DNA of 40,492 bases. Origin: an uncultured Alphaproteobacteria bacterium. GTDB lineage: Bacteria; Pseudomonadota; Alphaproteobacteria; RF32; CAG-239. Below are positions 32,226 through 40,492 of the stretch, piece by piece. Made by a program: the position numbers and the translations under genes. The notes beneath the pieces are model-generated. The model saw only the letters and a program-made list of their open reading frames with translations, made no database searches and was not told where the DNA came from. The stretch lies in contig CALXRQ010000016.1 of NCBI GenBank assembly GCA_944390895.1, forward strand, positions 1 to 40,492, read 5' to 3'. Every line of letters begins with the position of its first letter. Within the stretch, counting starts at the first letter, position 1.

Positions 32226-34454
32226 ATGAGTATTTTTGGTGCAATGCAATCAGGTATTTCAGGTTTGGCGGCTCAGTCGAGTGCGATGGGCTCTATTTCT
32301 GACAATATCGCCAACGTAAACACTGTCGGTTATAAGGGCAACAACGTTGCTTTCCAGACACTGGTAACCAAACAGACTTCAACCAATTCCTATTCCCCGG
32401 GCGGCGTTCAGCCGGTTTCCAAGCAGGGCATCAACGTCCAGGGTCTGCTGGCTGCCAACAGCTCTTCTACGGCGGTAGCCGTAAGCGGCAACGGTTTCTT
32501 CGTTGTCAATCAGGCGGCCAATCCCGGCGAAGGCGACCTGTGGGCTTATACCCGTGCCGGCGATTTCGGCGTCGACCAAAACGGTTATTTGAAAAACACC
32601 GGCGGTTTCTATGCGCAGGGCTGGCCTTTGCTGCCTTGGGACAACAACCCGAACGCCACGGTCGTCAACATCAACGGCATCAATTATATGAAAGCTTATT
32701 ATGCTTCCGACGGTTCAACCGTATACATTAACGACAATATTGTTGACAGCCGCAACCTGCAGCCGATTAACCTTTCCAACATCGGCGGCACCGCTACGCC
32801 GACCCAGCAGTTGAGCTTTGGCGCCAACCTGCCGTCCAGCGATCCGATTTATGATCCGTCAATTCCGAGTGCCGGCGGTAAAAATACGGTTTCCGCGCTG
32901 ATTTACGACAGCCTGGGCAACTCCAGCAACTTGAGCATTACCTACACCAAAGAAAGCTCAAACTCCTGGGGAATGTCGGTAAACGTTCCGTCCGGCGCGG
33001 CCAATATGATTCTGACCGGTAACTATGAAAAATCTGACGGCGGTTCCAAAGACGTATACTATGCGGCCGGACAGCTGGAATTTACGTCCATCCCGTCCAA
33101 CGGCTCAACCATTACCATTACCGACCAGTCGACCGGAAAAGCTTATACCTTTGAATTCCTGACCAACGGCGGTGCGGCTCAGCCGGGCAACATTGCCGTT
33201 GATGCGCAGACCGGCATTACCTCGCCGAGCGACTTCGTCAAGGTCTTCAACGAAGCCATTCAGGCCAATCTGCCGGGAGCCAACCGCTTTACCACTAACG
33301 GCAACAGCATTCAGATTGTGCAGTCTGCAGCCGGCGGCGGTTTGACCATTGATGCCAGCAAAACTTTGGCCTGCACCCAGTCCGCGGCCAATCCGGTGCT
33401 TGAGACGGGTATCCCGACCGGTATTTTTGAAATCCCGGAAATTGACGAAGATATCAAGAACACCGCCCGTTTTGACTTCAGCTCGACCAATCCGACGGAT
33501 TATACCGGCAAAACCTTCACCGTTAACGGCAAAACTTTCAGCTTTATTAACGGCGGTTCTCCGACCGATACTCAGATTGATATTTCCAGCGCTATCGGTA
33601 CGGGCGGCAAAGTCAATGTCAATACGCTGGTCAGCCTGACGGTAGATGTCATCAAGAAAAACGTAACCGAACCTGAGCGCTTTACCGCCAGCGGCAGCAG
33701 CATTGAGATTATGCCGACTTCTACCGGTGACGAAATCGTCATTAACATGCAAAATCTGGTCGGTGTAACCGGCAAGGCCAGACTGGAAGGCAAAACCTGG
33801 ACCACGAACGTAACCAACGGCGATATCAAGATATCAAACCAGTTCAATACCAACGGCACCGACATTGAAACCGGCGCCATGGTTCCGGCCGTCAGATTCA
33901 ATTCCGACGGTACGCCGAAGTACTTCTTCGTCGACAGCATGTCGATTGAATGGGCCAACGGTGCGGAAAATATGAACGACGGTTATCGTCAGGGCACTTC
34001 CATCAGCATCGGCATGGGCAACGTCGGCACCAATGACGGTCTGACCAGCCTGTCCGGCAGCTTCACTACCAACTATATCAAGCAGGACGGTGCCAAGTTC
34101 GGCAGCTATTCCGGCGTCACCGTCAGCGAGAACGGCGTGGTAACGGCTCAGTTTGACAATGGTGAAACTCGTCCGATTGCCATTCTCCCGTTGGCAACTT
34201 TTGCCAACACCAACGGTTTGGGAGCTCTGACCGGCAACGCCTGGATTGAGACCGACAGTTCGGGACAGGCTCTGCTGAAACAGGCCGGAACCAACGGCGC
34301 CGGAGAAATCACTTCCAACGCGCTTGAATCTTCGACCGTTGACTTGGCAACCGAGTTCTCGAATATGATTGTAACCCAGCGTGCATACTCGGCATCAACC
34401 AAAATCATCACCACGGCTGATGAAATGTTGGACGAACTGACCCGTCTGATCTAA
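32226..34454 (+). CDS. flgE: Flagellar hook protein FlgE (large form, 742 aa)
   Basis: The canonical N-terminus SGISGLAAQSSAMGSISDNIANVNTVGYK and the C-terminus FSNMIVTQRAYSASTKIITTADEMLDEL are those of FlgE. At 742 aa it is much longer than the roughly 400-aa enteric type. The extra mass includes two tandem related modules at about residues 290-385 and 415-510, each with a TGK.(Y/F)TF strand, a hydrophobic strand and RFT..G.SI.I. A GTTTTCCGC-type exposed domain probably holds them. It is last in fliK-flgD-flgE, with TAGGAG before the ATG, and ends at a terminator. Confidence 0.95.
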   Translation: MSIFGAMQSGISGLAAQSSAMGSISDNIANVNTVGYKGNNVAFQTLVTKQTSTNSYSPGGVQPVSKQGINVQGLLAANSSSTAVAVSGNGFFVVNQAANPGEGDLWAYTRAGDFGVDQNGYLKNTGGFYAQGWPLLPWDNNPNATVVNINGINYMKAYYASDGSTVYINDNIVDSRNLQPINLSNIGGTATPTQQLSFGANLPSSDPIYDPSIPSAGGKNTVSALIYDSLGNSSNLSITYTKESSNSWGMSVNVPSGAANMILTGNYEKSDGGSKDVYYAAGQLEFTSIPSNGSTITITDQSTGKAYTFEFLTNGGAAQPGNIAVDAQTGITSPSDFVKVFNEAIQANLPGANRFTTNGNSIQIVQSAAGGGLTIDASKTLACTQSAANPVLETGIPTGIFEIPEIDEDIKNTARFDFSSTNPTDYTGKTFTVNGKTFSFINGGSPTDTQIDISSAIGTGGKVNVNTLVSLTVDVIKKNVTEPERFTASGSSIEIMPTSTGDEIVINMQNLVGVTGKARLEGKTWTTNVTNGDIKISNQFNTNGTDIETGAMVPAVRFNSDGTPKYFFVDSMSIEWANGAENMNDGYRQGTSISIGMGNVGTNDGLTSLSGSFTTNYIKQDGAKFGSYSGVTVSENGVVTAQFDNGETRPIAILPLATFANTNGLGALTGNAWIETDSSGQALLKQAGTNGAGEITSNALESSTVDLATEFSNMIVTQRAYSASTKIITTADEMLDELTRLI

Positions 34455-34489
34455 AATATGCACAGCTGACAAAACAATCCTAAAGTTTG

Positions 34490-34519
34490 GCCCCGTCCGC
34501 GGAGACGGGGCTTTTTTTT
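34490..34519 (+). terminator. Intrinsic terminator of fliK-flgD-flgE
   Basis: GCCCCGTC (34490-34497) pairs with GACGGGGC (34504-34511) around a 6-nt loop and is followed by eight T. Confidence 0.92.
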
Positions 34520-34570
34520 GTGCGTTGAAAGGCAAAAGACCGGGCGCGGCTTGTGAATATTTAAAAATAT

Positions 34571-34663
34571 CGTTTCACTAAACGGATTTTTAAGTTATTT
34601 AATAGCTAAGGGAAATATTTTTATTAATGAGCTTCGGCTTAAAAGTAAGATTGGGGAATCTTA
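34571..34663 (+). promoter_or_regulatory. Structured fliF leader with start-proximal hairpin
   Basis: Three hairpins precede fliF: CGTTT-CACT-AAACG (34571-34584), a UUCG-capped AGC/GCT (34630-34639) and TAAGATT-GGGG-AATCTTA (34646-34663). The last is a perfect 7-bp stem whose loop carries the candidate ribosome-binding site GGGG and whose end is 1 nt from the GTG start at 34665. It could control fliF translation. No clear sigma-54 or CtrA full site was found in this 210-bp gap. Confidence 0.45.
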
Positions 34664-34664
34664 A

Positions 34665-36287
34665 GTGAATAACTTTTTGCAGAGTATTAAGAATTTGTCG
34701 CCCGGGAGATTGGCGTCACTTTCGGCAATCATAATCTTTTTAATCAGTTTTTTTGCCTATATTGCCACGCAGATGAACTCGGTTGACTATGCCGTGCTCT
34801 ATACGGATCTGGAGTTGGAAGATGCCAAGCAGATCGTCGCCCGGCTGGATGCCGCCAACATCAAATACCGTTTGACCAAGAACGGCACCGAAGTTATGGT
34901 TCCCCAGGATCAGGTAAACAAAATGCGGGTTGATACCGCAGAAATCGCTCTGGCTTCCAAAGGCTCAAACGTCGGTTATGAAATTTTTGACAACACCGAT
35001 GCGCTGGGATCAACCAACTTTGTGCAGAATGTCAATTTGATCCGGGCGCTGGAAGGCGAGCTTGCCCGTACGATTCGTTCGGTGGATAATATTAAAAGCG
35101 CCAGAGTCCATTTGGTGCTGCCCAAACGCGAGATGTTTTCGAGGGAAGAACAGCCGCCGTCGGCTTCGGTTGTAATCAAAACGACCAAAGGAAAGCTCGG
35201 CCTCAAAGAAATCCAGTCTATCCAGAAGCTGGTTGCCGCCGCGGTGCCGAAACTTGAAGTCAAAAACGTGGCGATTGTCGACAGTGCCGGCAATCTGCTG
35301 ACCAACAATTACGAAGACGAAGAAATGCAGAATAATGCCACCAACGAGGTCATGCGCCTTGAACAGGAGCGCAAGCTGGCTCAAAAGGTGCAAAATCTGT
35401 TGGAAAGGACGGTCGGCCCCGGCAAAGCGCAGGCGCAGGTCAATATCGAAATGGATTTTGATCAGGTCGTCACCAACGAGGAAATCTACGATCCCGATTC
35501 TCAGGTCGTGCGTTCGCAGGCCACCATCACCGAAGAGGGCATAACCAACAGCGGCGAACGGCCGGTGTCGGTTGCTCAGAACATTCCCAACGGCGATACG
35601 GTAACGCCGGGCGCGGGGCTGCTCAACCAAAACTCCAAGACCGAGGAAACCATTAATTATGAAATATCCAAGGTTGTCCGCAACAAGGTCAAAAATGCCG
35701 GTACGGTCAAACGTCTGACCGTTGCCGTAATGGTTGACGGCGTTTATGAAAAAGACGCCGAAGGCAAAAGGGTTTATCGGGACCGCACCAAAGAGGAAAT
35801 GGAGCAGTTGACGGCGCTGGTCAAATCGGCCGTCGGTTATGATGCCAACCGCGGTGATGTCGTTGAGGTGGAAAATATGAAGTTTGCCAGCATTTCCGAA
35901 GAGCCTGAAACGGTCAAGGAAATCCTGATCTTTGGATTTACCAAGGATGAACTGATTCGCATAGCCGAAGGTCTGGGTGTTGCTTTGGTTGCAATTTTGG
36001 TAATATTGTTAGTAATCCGCCCGCTTATCAACAATGCATTTGACAGCGGAGCGGCTGCCGGAGGAGAAGGGCGCTTGCTTGGTGAAAATCCTGAAGACGA
36101 CAATCTTTTGCTTTCCAATTTCCTCAATGAAAATGACGGAGAGCTGGATGAACTGGTCAATATTAACAAAGTAGACGGACGGATTAAGGTTTCGTCGCTG
36201 AAGAAGATTAACGATCTCATTGAGAAAAATCCGGAAGCTGCGGTCAATATCATCCGCGGATGGCTCTATTCCAATGACAACAGCTAG
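34665..36287 (+). CDS. fliF: Flagellar MS-ring protein FliF
   Basis: A 540-aa basal-body ring protein with a membrane segment near residues 18-38 (IIIFLISFFAYIAT). The ring-building motif domains have NYALYTDLEL-like VDYAVLYTDLEL and LEGELARTI, and RVHLVLPKREMF. A second membrane segment lies near 430-450 (GLGVALVAILVILLVI). The C-terminal tail that binds FliG is acidic. The GTG start at 34665 follows GGGGA by 7 nt. First gene of the fliF-fliG-fliH-fliN-flbD-flhA cluster; fliG begins 15 bp later. Confidence 0.96.
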   Translation: MNNFLQSIKNLSPGRLASLSAIIIFLISFFAYIATQMNSVDYAVLYTDLELEDAKQIVARLDAANIKYRLTKNGTEVMVPQDQVNKMRVDTAEIALASKGSNVGYEIFDNTDALGSTNFVQNVNLIRALEGELARTIRSVDNIKSARVHLVLPKREMFSREEQPPSASVVIKTTKGKLGLKEIQSIQKLVAAAVPKLEVKNVAIVDSAGNLLTNNYEDEEMQNNATNEVMRLEQERKLAQKVQNLLERTVGPGKAQAQVNIEMDFDQVVTNEEIYDPDSQVVRSQATITEEGITNSGERPVSVAQNIPNGDTVTPGAGLLNQNSKTEETINYEISKVVRNKVKNAGTVKRLTVAVMVDGVYEKDAEGKRVYRDRTKEEMEQLTALVKSAVGYDANRGDVVEVENMKFASISEEPETVKEILIFGFTKDELIRIAEGLGVALVAILVILLVIRPLINNAFDSGAAAGGEGRLLGENPEDDNLLLSNFLNENDGELDELVNINKVDGRIKVSSLKKINDLIEKNPEAAVNIIRGWLYSNDNS

Positions 36288-36302
36288 TGGGAAAATGGTG
36301 TA

Positions 36303-37325
36303 ATGAAGCAAAACGTTATTGATGATTATAACTTGATTTCCGGCCAGCAGAAAGCCGCGATCCTGATGCTTTCGCTGAACGAAGAACGTTCGGCAACCTT
36401 GTTTTCGCTGATGGATGACGAGGAAATCAAAGAGCTTTCGGTGGTTATGGCCAGCCTCGGCAAGGTCAACTCCAATGTCGTCGAACAGCTTTTTATAGAG
36501 TTTATGGATCGCATATCCAACACCGGTATGCTGATGGGAACTTACGAAAGCACCGAACGCCTGTTGGGCAAGGCGCTGGACAAAGATCGCGTATCCGTCA
36601 TTATGGAAGAAATCCGCGGACCGGCCGGCCGTACCATGTGGGATAAGCTCGGCAATGTCAACGAGCACGTTCTGGCCAATTATCTCAAAAACGAATACCC
36701 GCAGACCATTGCGGTTATCTTGTCGAAAATCAAGGCGGAGCATGCGGCCAAGGTTATTGCGCTGCTGCCGGAAAATTTTGCCATGGAAATCGTCATGCGT
36801 ATGCTGCGGATGGATTCCGTTCAGAAAGAAGTCTTGGACGGTTTGGAAAAGACCCTGCGCAAAGAGTTTATGAGCAATCTGTCCAAATCTTCGCGCCGCG
36901 ATTCTCACGAACTTATCGCCGATATTTTCAACTCTTTGGACCGCAATACCGAAACCCGCTTTATGGAAGCTTTGGAAGAACGTAACCGTGAAAGTGCCGA
37001 CCGCGTCAAATCTCTTATGTTTACCTTTGAAGACCTTATCCGGGTTGACGCTCAGGGTATTCAGGTGCTGCTGCGCAATGTTGATAAAGACAAGCTGGCG
37101 ATTGCCCTGAAAGGCGCTTCCGATACCATTAAAGACCTCTTCTTCAACAATATGTCTTCCCGTGCCGGCAAGATCATCAAGGAAGATATGGAGGCAATGG
37201 GACCGGTTCGCCTGCGCGATGTTGAAGAGGCTCAGCAGTATATCGTTACCACCACCAAAGAGTTGTCCAATTCCGGTGAAATTGTTATCAGCGAAGGCAA
37301 GGATAATGACGAGCTTATCTATTAA
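36303..37325 (+). CDS. fliG: Flagellar motor switch protein FliG
   Basis: A 340-aa rotor protein that links the MS ring to the C ring and receives torque from the stator. The N-domain is QQKAAILMLSLNEE; the middle has the EHPQ-type motif as EYPQTIAVILSKI; the C-terminal torque helix is MFTFEDLIRVDAQGIQVLLRNVDKDKLAIALKGAS, with alternating charges. Length as usual. The motif has Tyr in place of His. In series with fliF and fliH. Confidence 0.96.
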   Translation: MKQNVIDDYNLISGQQKAAILMLSLNEERSATLFSLMDDEEIKELSVVMASLGKVNSNVVEQLFIEFMDRISNTGMLMGTYESTERLLGKALDKDRVSVIMEEIRGPAGRTMWDKLGNVNEHVLANYLKNEYPQTIAVILSKIKAEHAAKVIALLPENFAMEIVMRMLRMDSVQKEVLDGLEKTLRKEFMSNLSKSSRRDSHELIADIFNSLDRNTETRFMEALEERNRESADRVKSLMFTFEDLIRVDAQGIQVLLRNVDKDKLAIALKGASDTIKDLFFNNMSSRAGKIIKEDMEAMGPVRLRDVEEAQQYIVTTTKELSNSGEIVISEGKDNDELIY

Positions 37326-37347
37326 GCCGGTTTCAAGGGCTGTATGA

Positions 37348-38052
37348 ATGGTTGAATTTCGGAAATTTCAGTTTGATAATTTTGTTATCGGCGAGGAGCG
37401 TCCCTCCGAACCGGAAGCGGCTGAAATCGTTCCTGACGTTGTTGTCGAGCCTGTGGTTGAAGACGTTTCCTTTTCCGAACCGAAGACAATCGTCGAGGCC
37501 GAGGCGGAAGAAATAAAGACCTACAGTGAGGAAGAGCTTGCCGCCCGTGTCCGCGAAGCGGAGGAAAAGGCCTATGAAAATGGCTTCAAAGCGGCCCGGA
37601 GCGAAACGGAAGACCGTAACACGGCGCTTTTGGAGGAAATTAACAATCGTCTGCTGATGCTGGCAGCCAACGCCGGCGAACAGGAATGTGCGCTTGAAAA
37701 TCAGGCCGTGGACATTGCCCGGGCCGCCATTCACAAACTGGTTCCGGTATTGGAAAAGGAAAATTCGCAGGCATTGGTGAAAGATTTTCTGAAGGAAAAT
37801 TTCAGAAACTTTAAGGACGAGGCCAAGCTGGCTTTTTATTTCAATCCGGAAATGCTTCCTTTCGTGCAGGAAACGATTGCCGCTCTGGCCAACAAACACG
37901 ATTTTGAAGGCAAAATTTCGCTGCATAAGGACAATACGCTGGCTTTGTCTGATTGCCGGGTTGTCTGGGAGAACGGCGGCGTGGAACGCGACAGCAATAA
38001 AATGCTTGAAAAGGTTGATAATTTACTTGAAGAAAACCGTCAGAAAAACTAA
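37348..38052 (+). CDS. fliH: Flagellar export stalk protein FliH (FlbE-like)
   Basis: A 234-aa acidic protein with FRKFQFDNF at the start, the short motif found in alphaproteobacterial FliH/FlbE. A Glu/Val-rich linker follows, then a coiled coil (EEELAARVREAEEKAYENGF) with GxxxG-like spacing, then a globular end. FliH holds the export ATPase FliI and delivers it to FliN and FlhA. Assigned by position between fliG and fliN and by these features; the sequence family is divergent. AAGGGC lies upstream of the ATG. Confidence 0.82.
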   Translation: MVEFRKFQFDNFVIGEERPSEPEAAEIVPDVVVEPVVEDVSFSEPKTIVEAEAEEIKTYSEEELAARVREAEEKAYENGFKAARSETEDRNTALLEEINNRLLMLAANAGEQECALENQAVDIARAAIHKLVPVLEKENSQALVKDFLKENFRNFKDEAKLAFYFNPEMLPFVQETIAALANKHDFEGKISLHKDNTLALSDCRVVWENGGVERDSNKMLEKVDNLLEENRQKN

Positions 38053-38094
38053 GCTTTAACAATTAAAGCCGATTTTTTTATCAAAGAGGGGAAA

Positions 38095-38445
38095 ATGGAT
38101 AAAAATTTAGAACTTAATGAATTAAACGACGGAGTCGTCAACGGAGACGAACCGGTTTTGCGTTCGGAAAACGACATTGAAGATTTTAACATTCCGAGCT
38201 CGACCAGTGATTTGGAAGCCGTGTACGATATTCCGGTTAAAGTTTCGGCCATTCTGGGCAAGACCCGGATGAAAGTCAGCCAGCTGATGAACTTGAATAA
38301 AGGCGCCATTATTGAATTGGATCGTAAGGTCGGCGAGGCGATAGACGTTTACGTCAACAACAATCTGGTCGCCCGCGGCGAGGTTGTCGTTGTTGATGAC
38401 AAGCTGGGCATTACCATGACCGAAATCGTCAAAGCCGGCAAGTAA
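38095..38445 (+). CDS. fliN: Flagellar motor switch protein FliN
   Basis: A 116-aa C-ring protein. The C-terminal SpoA domain is clear: IPVKVSAILGKTRMKVSQLMNL, then GAIIELDRKVGEAIDVYVNN, then VARGEVVVVDDKLGITMTEIV. The N-terminal 40 residues are acidic. GAGGGGAAA precedes the ATG. It completes part of the switch; fliM is not in this window. Confidence 0.95.
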   Translation: MDKNLELNELNDGVVNGDEPVLRSENDIEDFNIPSSTSDLEAVYDIPVKVSAILGKTRMKVSQLMNLNKGAIIELDRKVGEAIDVYVNNNLVARGEVVVVDDKLGITMTEIVKAGK

Positions 38446-38457
38446 GAGGTAATAAAA

Positions 38458-39780
38458 GTGGAACTGCTGATTGTCGGAACATTAAACGGTCAGATCGGAG
38501 CGGCAAGTAAAATCGCCATCGCTCAGGGTGGTCATGTTTCTTTGGCCGATAACGAAGATTCCGCCCTGGAAATTCTGCGTTCGGGAAAATCCGTGGAATT
38601 GGTGATGATGGATGTCAAGCTTGACATCTATCGTTTTATCAAGTCTCTGGAAGCCGAGCGAATTAATGTTTTGGTGGTTGCCTGCGGCGTTGCCAATGAC
38701 CCCTCGTTGGCGGTAAAGGCCATCAAGGCCGGTGCCAAAGAATATATTCCCCTGCCGCCGGATCCCGAACTGATCGGTGCGGTTTTGGCTGCGGCTACGC
38801 GTGAAAACCACGCCCTGATCTACGGCGACAAAAAAACCGAAGCGGTGCTGAAAATGGCCAAGCAGATAGCTCCGTCGGAGGCCAATGTTTTATTAACCGG
38901 CGCTTCCGGAACCGGTAAGGAAATTTTTTCCCGTTTCATTCACGACAATTCCAAACGCGCCAACAAAAAATTTGTGGCCGTCAACTGTGCCGCCATTCCC
39001 GAAACGCTGCTCGAATCCGAATTGTTCGGTTATGAAAAAGGCGCGTTCACCGGTGCGGTTTCCCGTCGTATCGGCAAGTTTGAGGAAGCTTCCGACGGCA
39101 CCCTGCTGCTTGATGAAATCTCCGAAATGGACATCAGCATTCAGGCCAAACTGTTGCGCGCCATTCAGGAAAAGGAGATCGACCGCATCGGCGGCCGCGC
39201 ACCGATCAAGGTTAACACCCGCATTATAGCCACTTCCAACCGCAACCTTGATGAAGCGGTCAAAAACGGAACTTTTCGTCAGGACTTATATTATCGTCTG
39301 AATGTGGTCAACATCAACATCCCCTCGCTGAAAGACCGCCCGGATGACATTATCGTGCTGGCCAAGCATTTTGTGAAAAAATATTCCGAGTTGAACGAAC
39401 TGCCGCTGAAAGTCATTTCCAAAGCGGCCGAAGACAAACTCATGAACTATCTCTGGCCCGGCAACGTCCGCGAGTTGGAAAATACCGTTCACCGTGCGGT
39501 GCTTTTAAGCACGCAGGAAGAAATTGAGGCGGATGCGGTCATTTTGGATGATGCCGATTCCATAATCAATAAAACGGATTCTTCGACAAAACCGGCTGCT
39601 GCCGTATCGCAGGGAACGACGCTGGCCGGTATGGAACGCAACCTGATTATAGACACGCTGAAGCATACCATGGGCAATCGTACGGTTGCCGCTCAGATAT
39701 TGGGCATTTCGATTCGGACGCTGCGCAACAAACTGAAACAATACGAAGCCGAGGGCTTTGATATTGCTTCCGGCAACTGA
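38458..39780 (+). CDS. flbD: Sigma-54-dependent flagellar activator FlbD
   Basis: A 440-aa bacterial enhancer-binding protein. The receiver (1-115) is degenerate: the usual Asp pair is missing in LLIVGTLNG, Asp52 remains in VMMDV, and the Thr and Lys positions are Ala and non-Lys (VVAC, YIPLPP). The AAA+ domain is intact: Walker A GASGTGKE (148-155), the sigma-54 contact loop GAFTGA (195-200) and Walker B LLLDE (216-220). The C-terminus (about 392-436) is a Fis-type HTH (NRTVAAQILGISIRTLRNKL). This pattern matches Caulobacter FlbD, which is controlled by FliX rather than a known kinase. GTG start; AGAGGTAA upstream. Confidence 0.93.
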   Translation: MELLIVGTLNGQIGAASKIAIAQGGHVSLADNEDSALEILRSGKSVELVMMDVKLDIYRFIKSLEAERINVLVVACGVANDPSLAVKAIKAGAKEYIPLPPDPELIGAVLAAATRENHALIYGDKKTEAVLKMAKQIAPSEANVLLTGASGTGKEIFSRFIHDNSKRANKKFVAVNCAAIPETLLESELFGYEKGAFTGAVSRRIGKFEEASDGTLLLDEISEMDISIQAKLLRAIQEKEIDRIGGRAPIKVNTRIIATSNRNLDEAVKNGTFRQDLYYRLNVVNINIPSLKDRPDDIIVLAKHFVKKYSELNELPLKVISKAAEDKLMNYLWPGNVRELENTVHRAVLLSTQEEIEADAVILDDADSIINKTDSSTKPAAAVSQGTTLAGMERNLIIDTLKHTMGNRTVAAQILGISIRTLRNKLKQYEAEGFDIASGN

Positions 39781-39792
39781 TAACGGACAAAG

Positions 39793-40492
39793 ATGGCAAA
39801 AATGATTCAAAATAATATGTTCGGCAATAAATCCTTTAAGGAAATGCTGATCGGAGCCACCAAACGCGGAGACATTTTCTTTGCGCTGGCCATTATTTTG
39901 ATGCTGGTTATTTTGATTATGCCGATGCCGGCCTGGCTGCTGGACATTTCGCTGGCTTTGTCAATAACCATTTCCTGTCTGGTGCTGATGACGGCCATCT
40001 TCATCGAAAAGCCGACCGAGTTCAGCGCTTTTCCGCTGGTCTTGCTGATAACGACCATGTATCGTCTGGCCTTGAACCTGGCTTCCACCCGCCTGATTTT
40101 ATCCAAAGGCTATATGGGGCCGGATGCCGCCGGTGAGGTCATCAAGGCTTTCGGCGGATTTATCATGGGCAACAATTTTGTCATCGGCGTTATTGTTTTT
40201 GCCATTTTGGTCTTGGTAAACTTCGTGGTCATTACCAAAGGTTCGGGGCGCATTGCCGAAGTTGCCGCCCGTTTTGCCTTGGATGCCATGCCCGGCAAGC
40301 AGATGGCGATTGACGCCGATTTATCCTCGGGGCTGATTAATGAAGACGAAGCCCGCAAACGCCGCGAAGATTTGTCGAAGGAAAGCGCATTCTACGGTGC
40401 CATGGACGGTGCCTCCAAGTTTGTCCGCGGAGACGCTATTGCCGGTCTGCTGATAACCTTTATTAATATCGTGGCCGGCATTATCATCGGTA
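39793..40492 (+). CDS. flhA: Flagellar export gate protein FlhA (5' part)
   Basis: The first 233 codons of a gene cut by the window edge. Multiple membrane helices and the FHIPEP hallmark [16 protein letters not shown] are visible, followed by [36 protein letters not shown] and [32 protein letters not shown]. FlhA is the main channel of the flagellar type III export gate. The ATG at 39793 has CGGA 8-11 nt upstream; an ATG at 39802 is possible. The 3' half lies outside the window. Confidence 0.95.
   Translation, partial: MAKMIQNNMFGNKSFKEMLIGATKRGDIFFALAIILMLVILIMPMPAWLLDISLALSITISCLVLMTAIFIEKPTEFSAFPLVLLITTMYRLALNLASTRLILSKGYMGPDAAGEVIKAFGGFIMGNNFVIGVIVFAILVLVNFVVITKGSGRIAEVAARFALDAMPGKQMAIDADLSSGLINEDEARKRREDLSKESAFYGAMDGASKFVRGDAIAGLLITFINIVAGIIIG

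Overview
The window looks like chromosomal DNA of an alphaproteobacterium with moderate GC content, probably host- or gut-associated and poorly characterised. The clearest sign is the flagellar set. It has FlaF, the order fliF-fliG-fliH-fliN-flbD-flhA, an FlbD-type sigma-54 activator with a degenerate receiver, and two near-perfect sigma-54 promoters in front of hook-class genes, which is the Caulobacter-type wiring. A GST-fold protein resembling the FtsZ-binding protein FzlA points the same way. The phylum-level placement is inference from these genes.

Layout. 1-135: tail of a flagellin gene and its terminator. 300-3250: an unrecognised 592-aa protein with a faint RelA/SpoT-synthetase resemblance, then a secreted Sel1-repeat protein. 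3300-5340 (minus): a DegT/DnrJ/EryC1-type PLP aminotransferase and a calcineurin-like phosphoesterase. 5470-6920: MlaA and MlaC, two parts of the outer-membrane phospholipid transport system. 7027-8860: a membrane-anchored protein with an EF-hand-like site and RTX repeats. 8940-10800 (minus): accB-accC. 11015-12280: sigma-54 promoter and a 403-aa hook-like protein. 12360-14490: a small accessory patch with an orphan gene, a Bacteroidota-like lipoprotein, tRNA-Phe and a DUF2934 protein. 14580-16800: a strongly structured candidate RNA followed by a GT29 (sialyltransferase-fold) protein and a polysaccharide pyruvyl transferase-like protein. 16840-20030 (minus): thrS and a GT4 glycosyltransferase. 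20070-26720: an alpha/beta hydrolase and a tripartite RND efflux operon. 26715-28800 (minus): a lipoprotein, the FzlA-like protein and a periplasmic solute-binding protein. 28900-40492: flagellar genes flaF, then fliK-flgD-flgE behind a sigma-54 promoter, then fliF-fliG-fliH-fliN-flbD-flhA, running off the right end.

How it works together. The right-hand 11.5 kb builds the MS ring, switch, export gate, hook cap, hook and hook-length ruler. It also encodes FlbD, which would be expected to activate the two sigma-54 promoters seen here. Most of the remaining genes concern the envelope: phospholipid transport, glycan transfer, efflux and fatty-acid synthesis.

The most unusual item is the roughly 200-nt intergenic region at 14,580-14,810. 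It contains a GNRA-capped hairpin, a 17-bp long-range helix in two segments, two further helices and a crossing (pseudoknot) helix that abuts a weak terminator-like hairpin, all just upstream of the two glycan genes. I do not recognise it as a known RNA family. Second in interest are a possible Bacteroidota-derived lipoprotein gene with its own Bacteroidota-type promoter, and a fliF leader in which the start region sits in a perfect hairpin.
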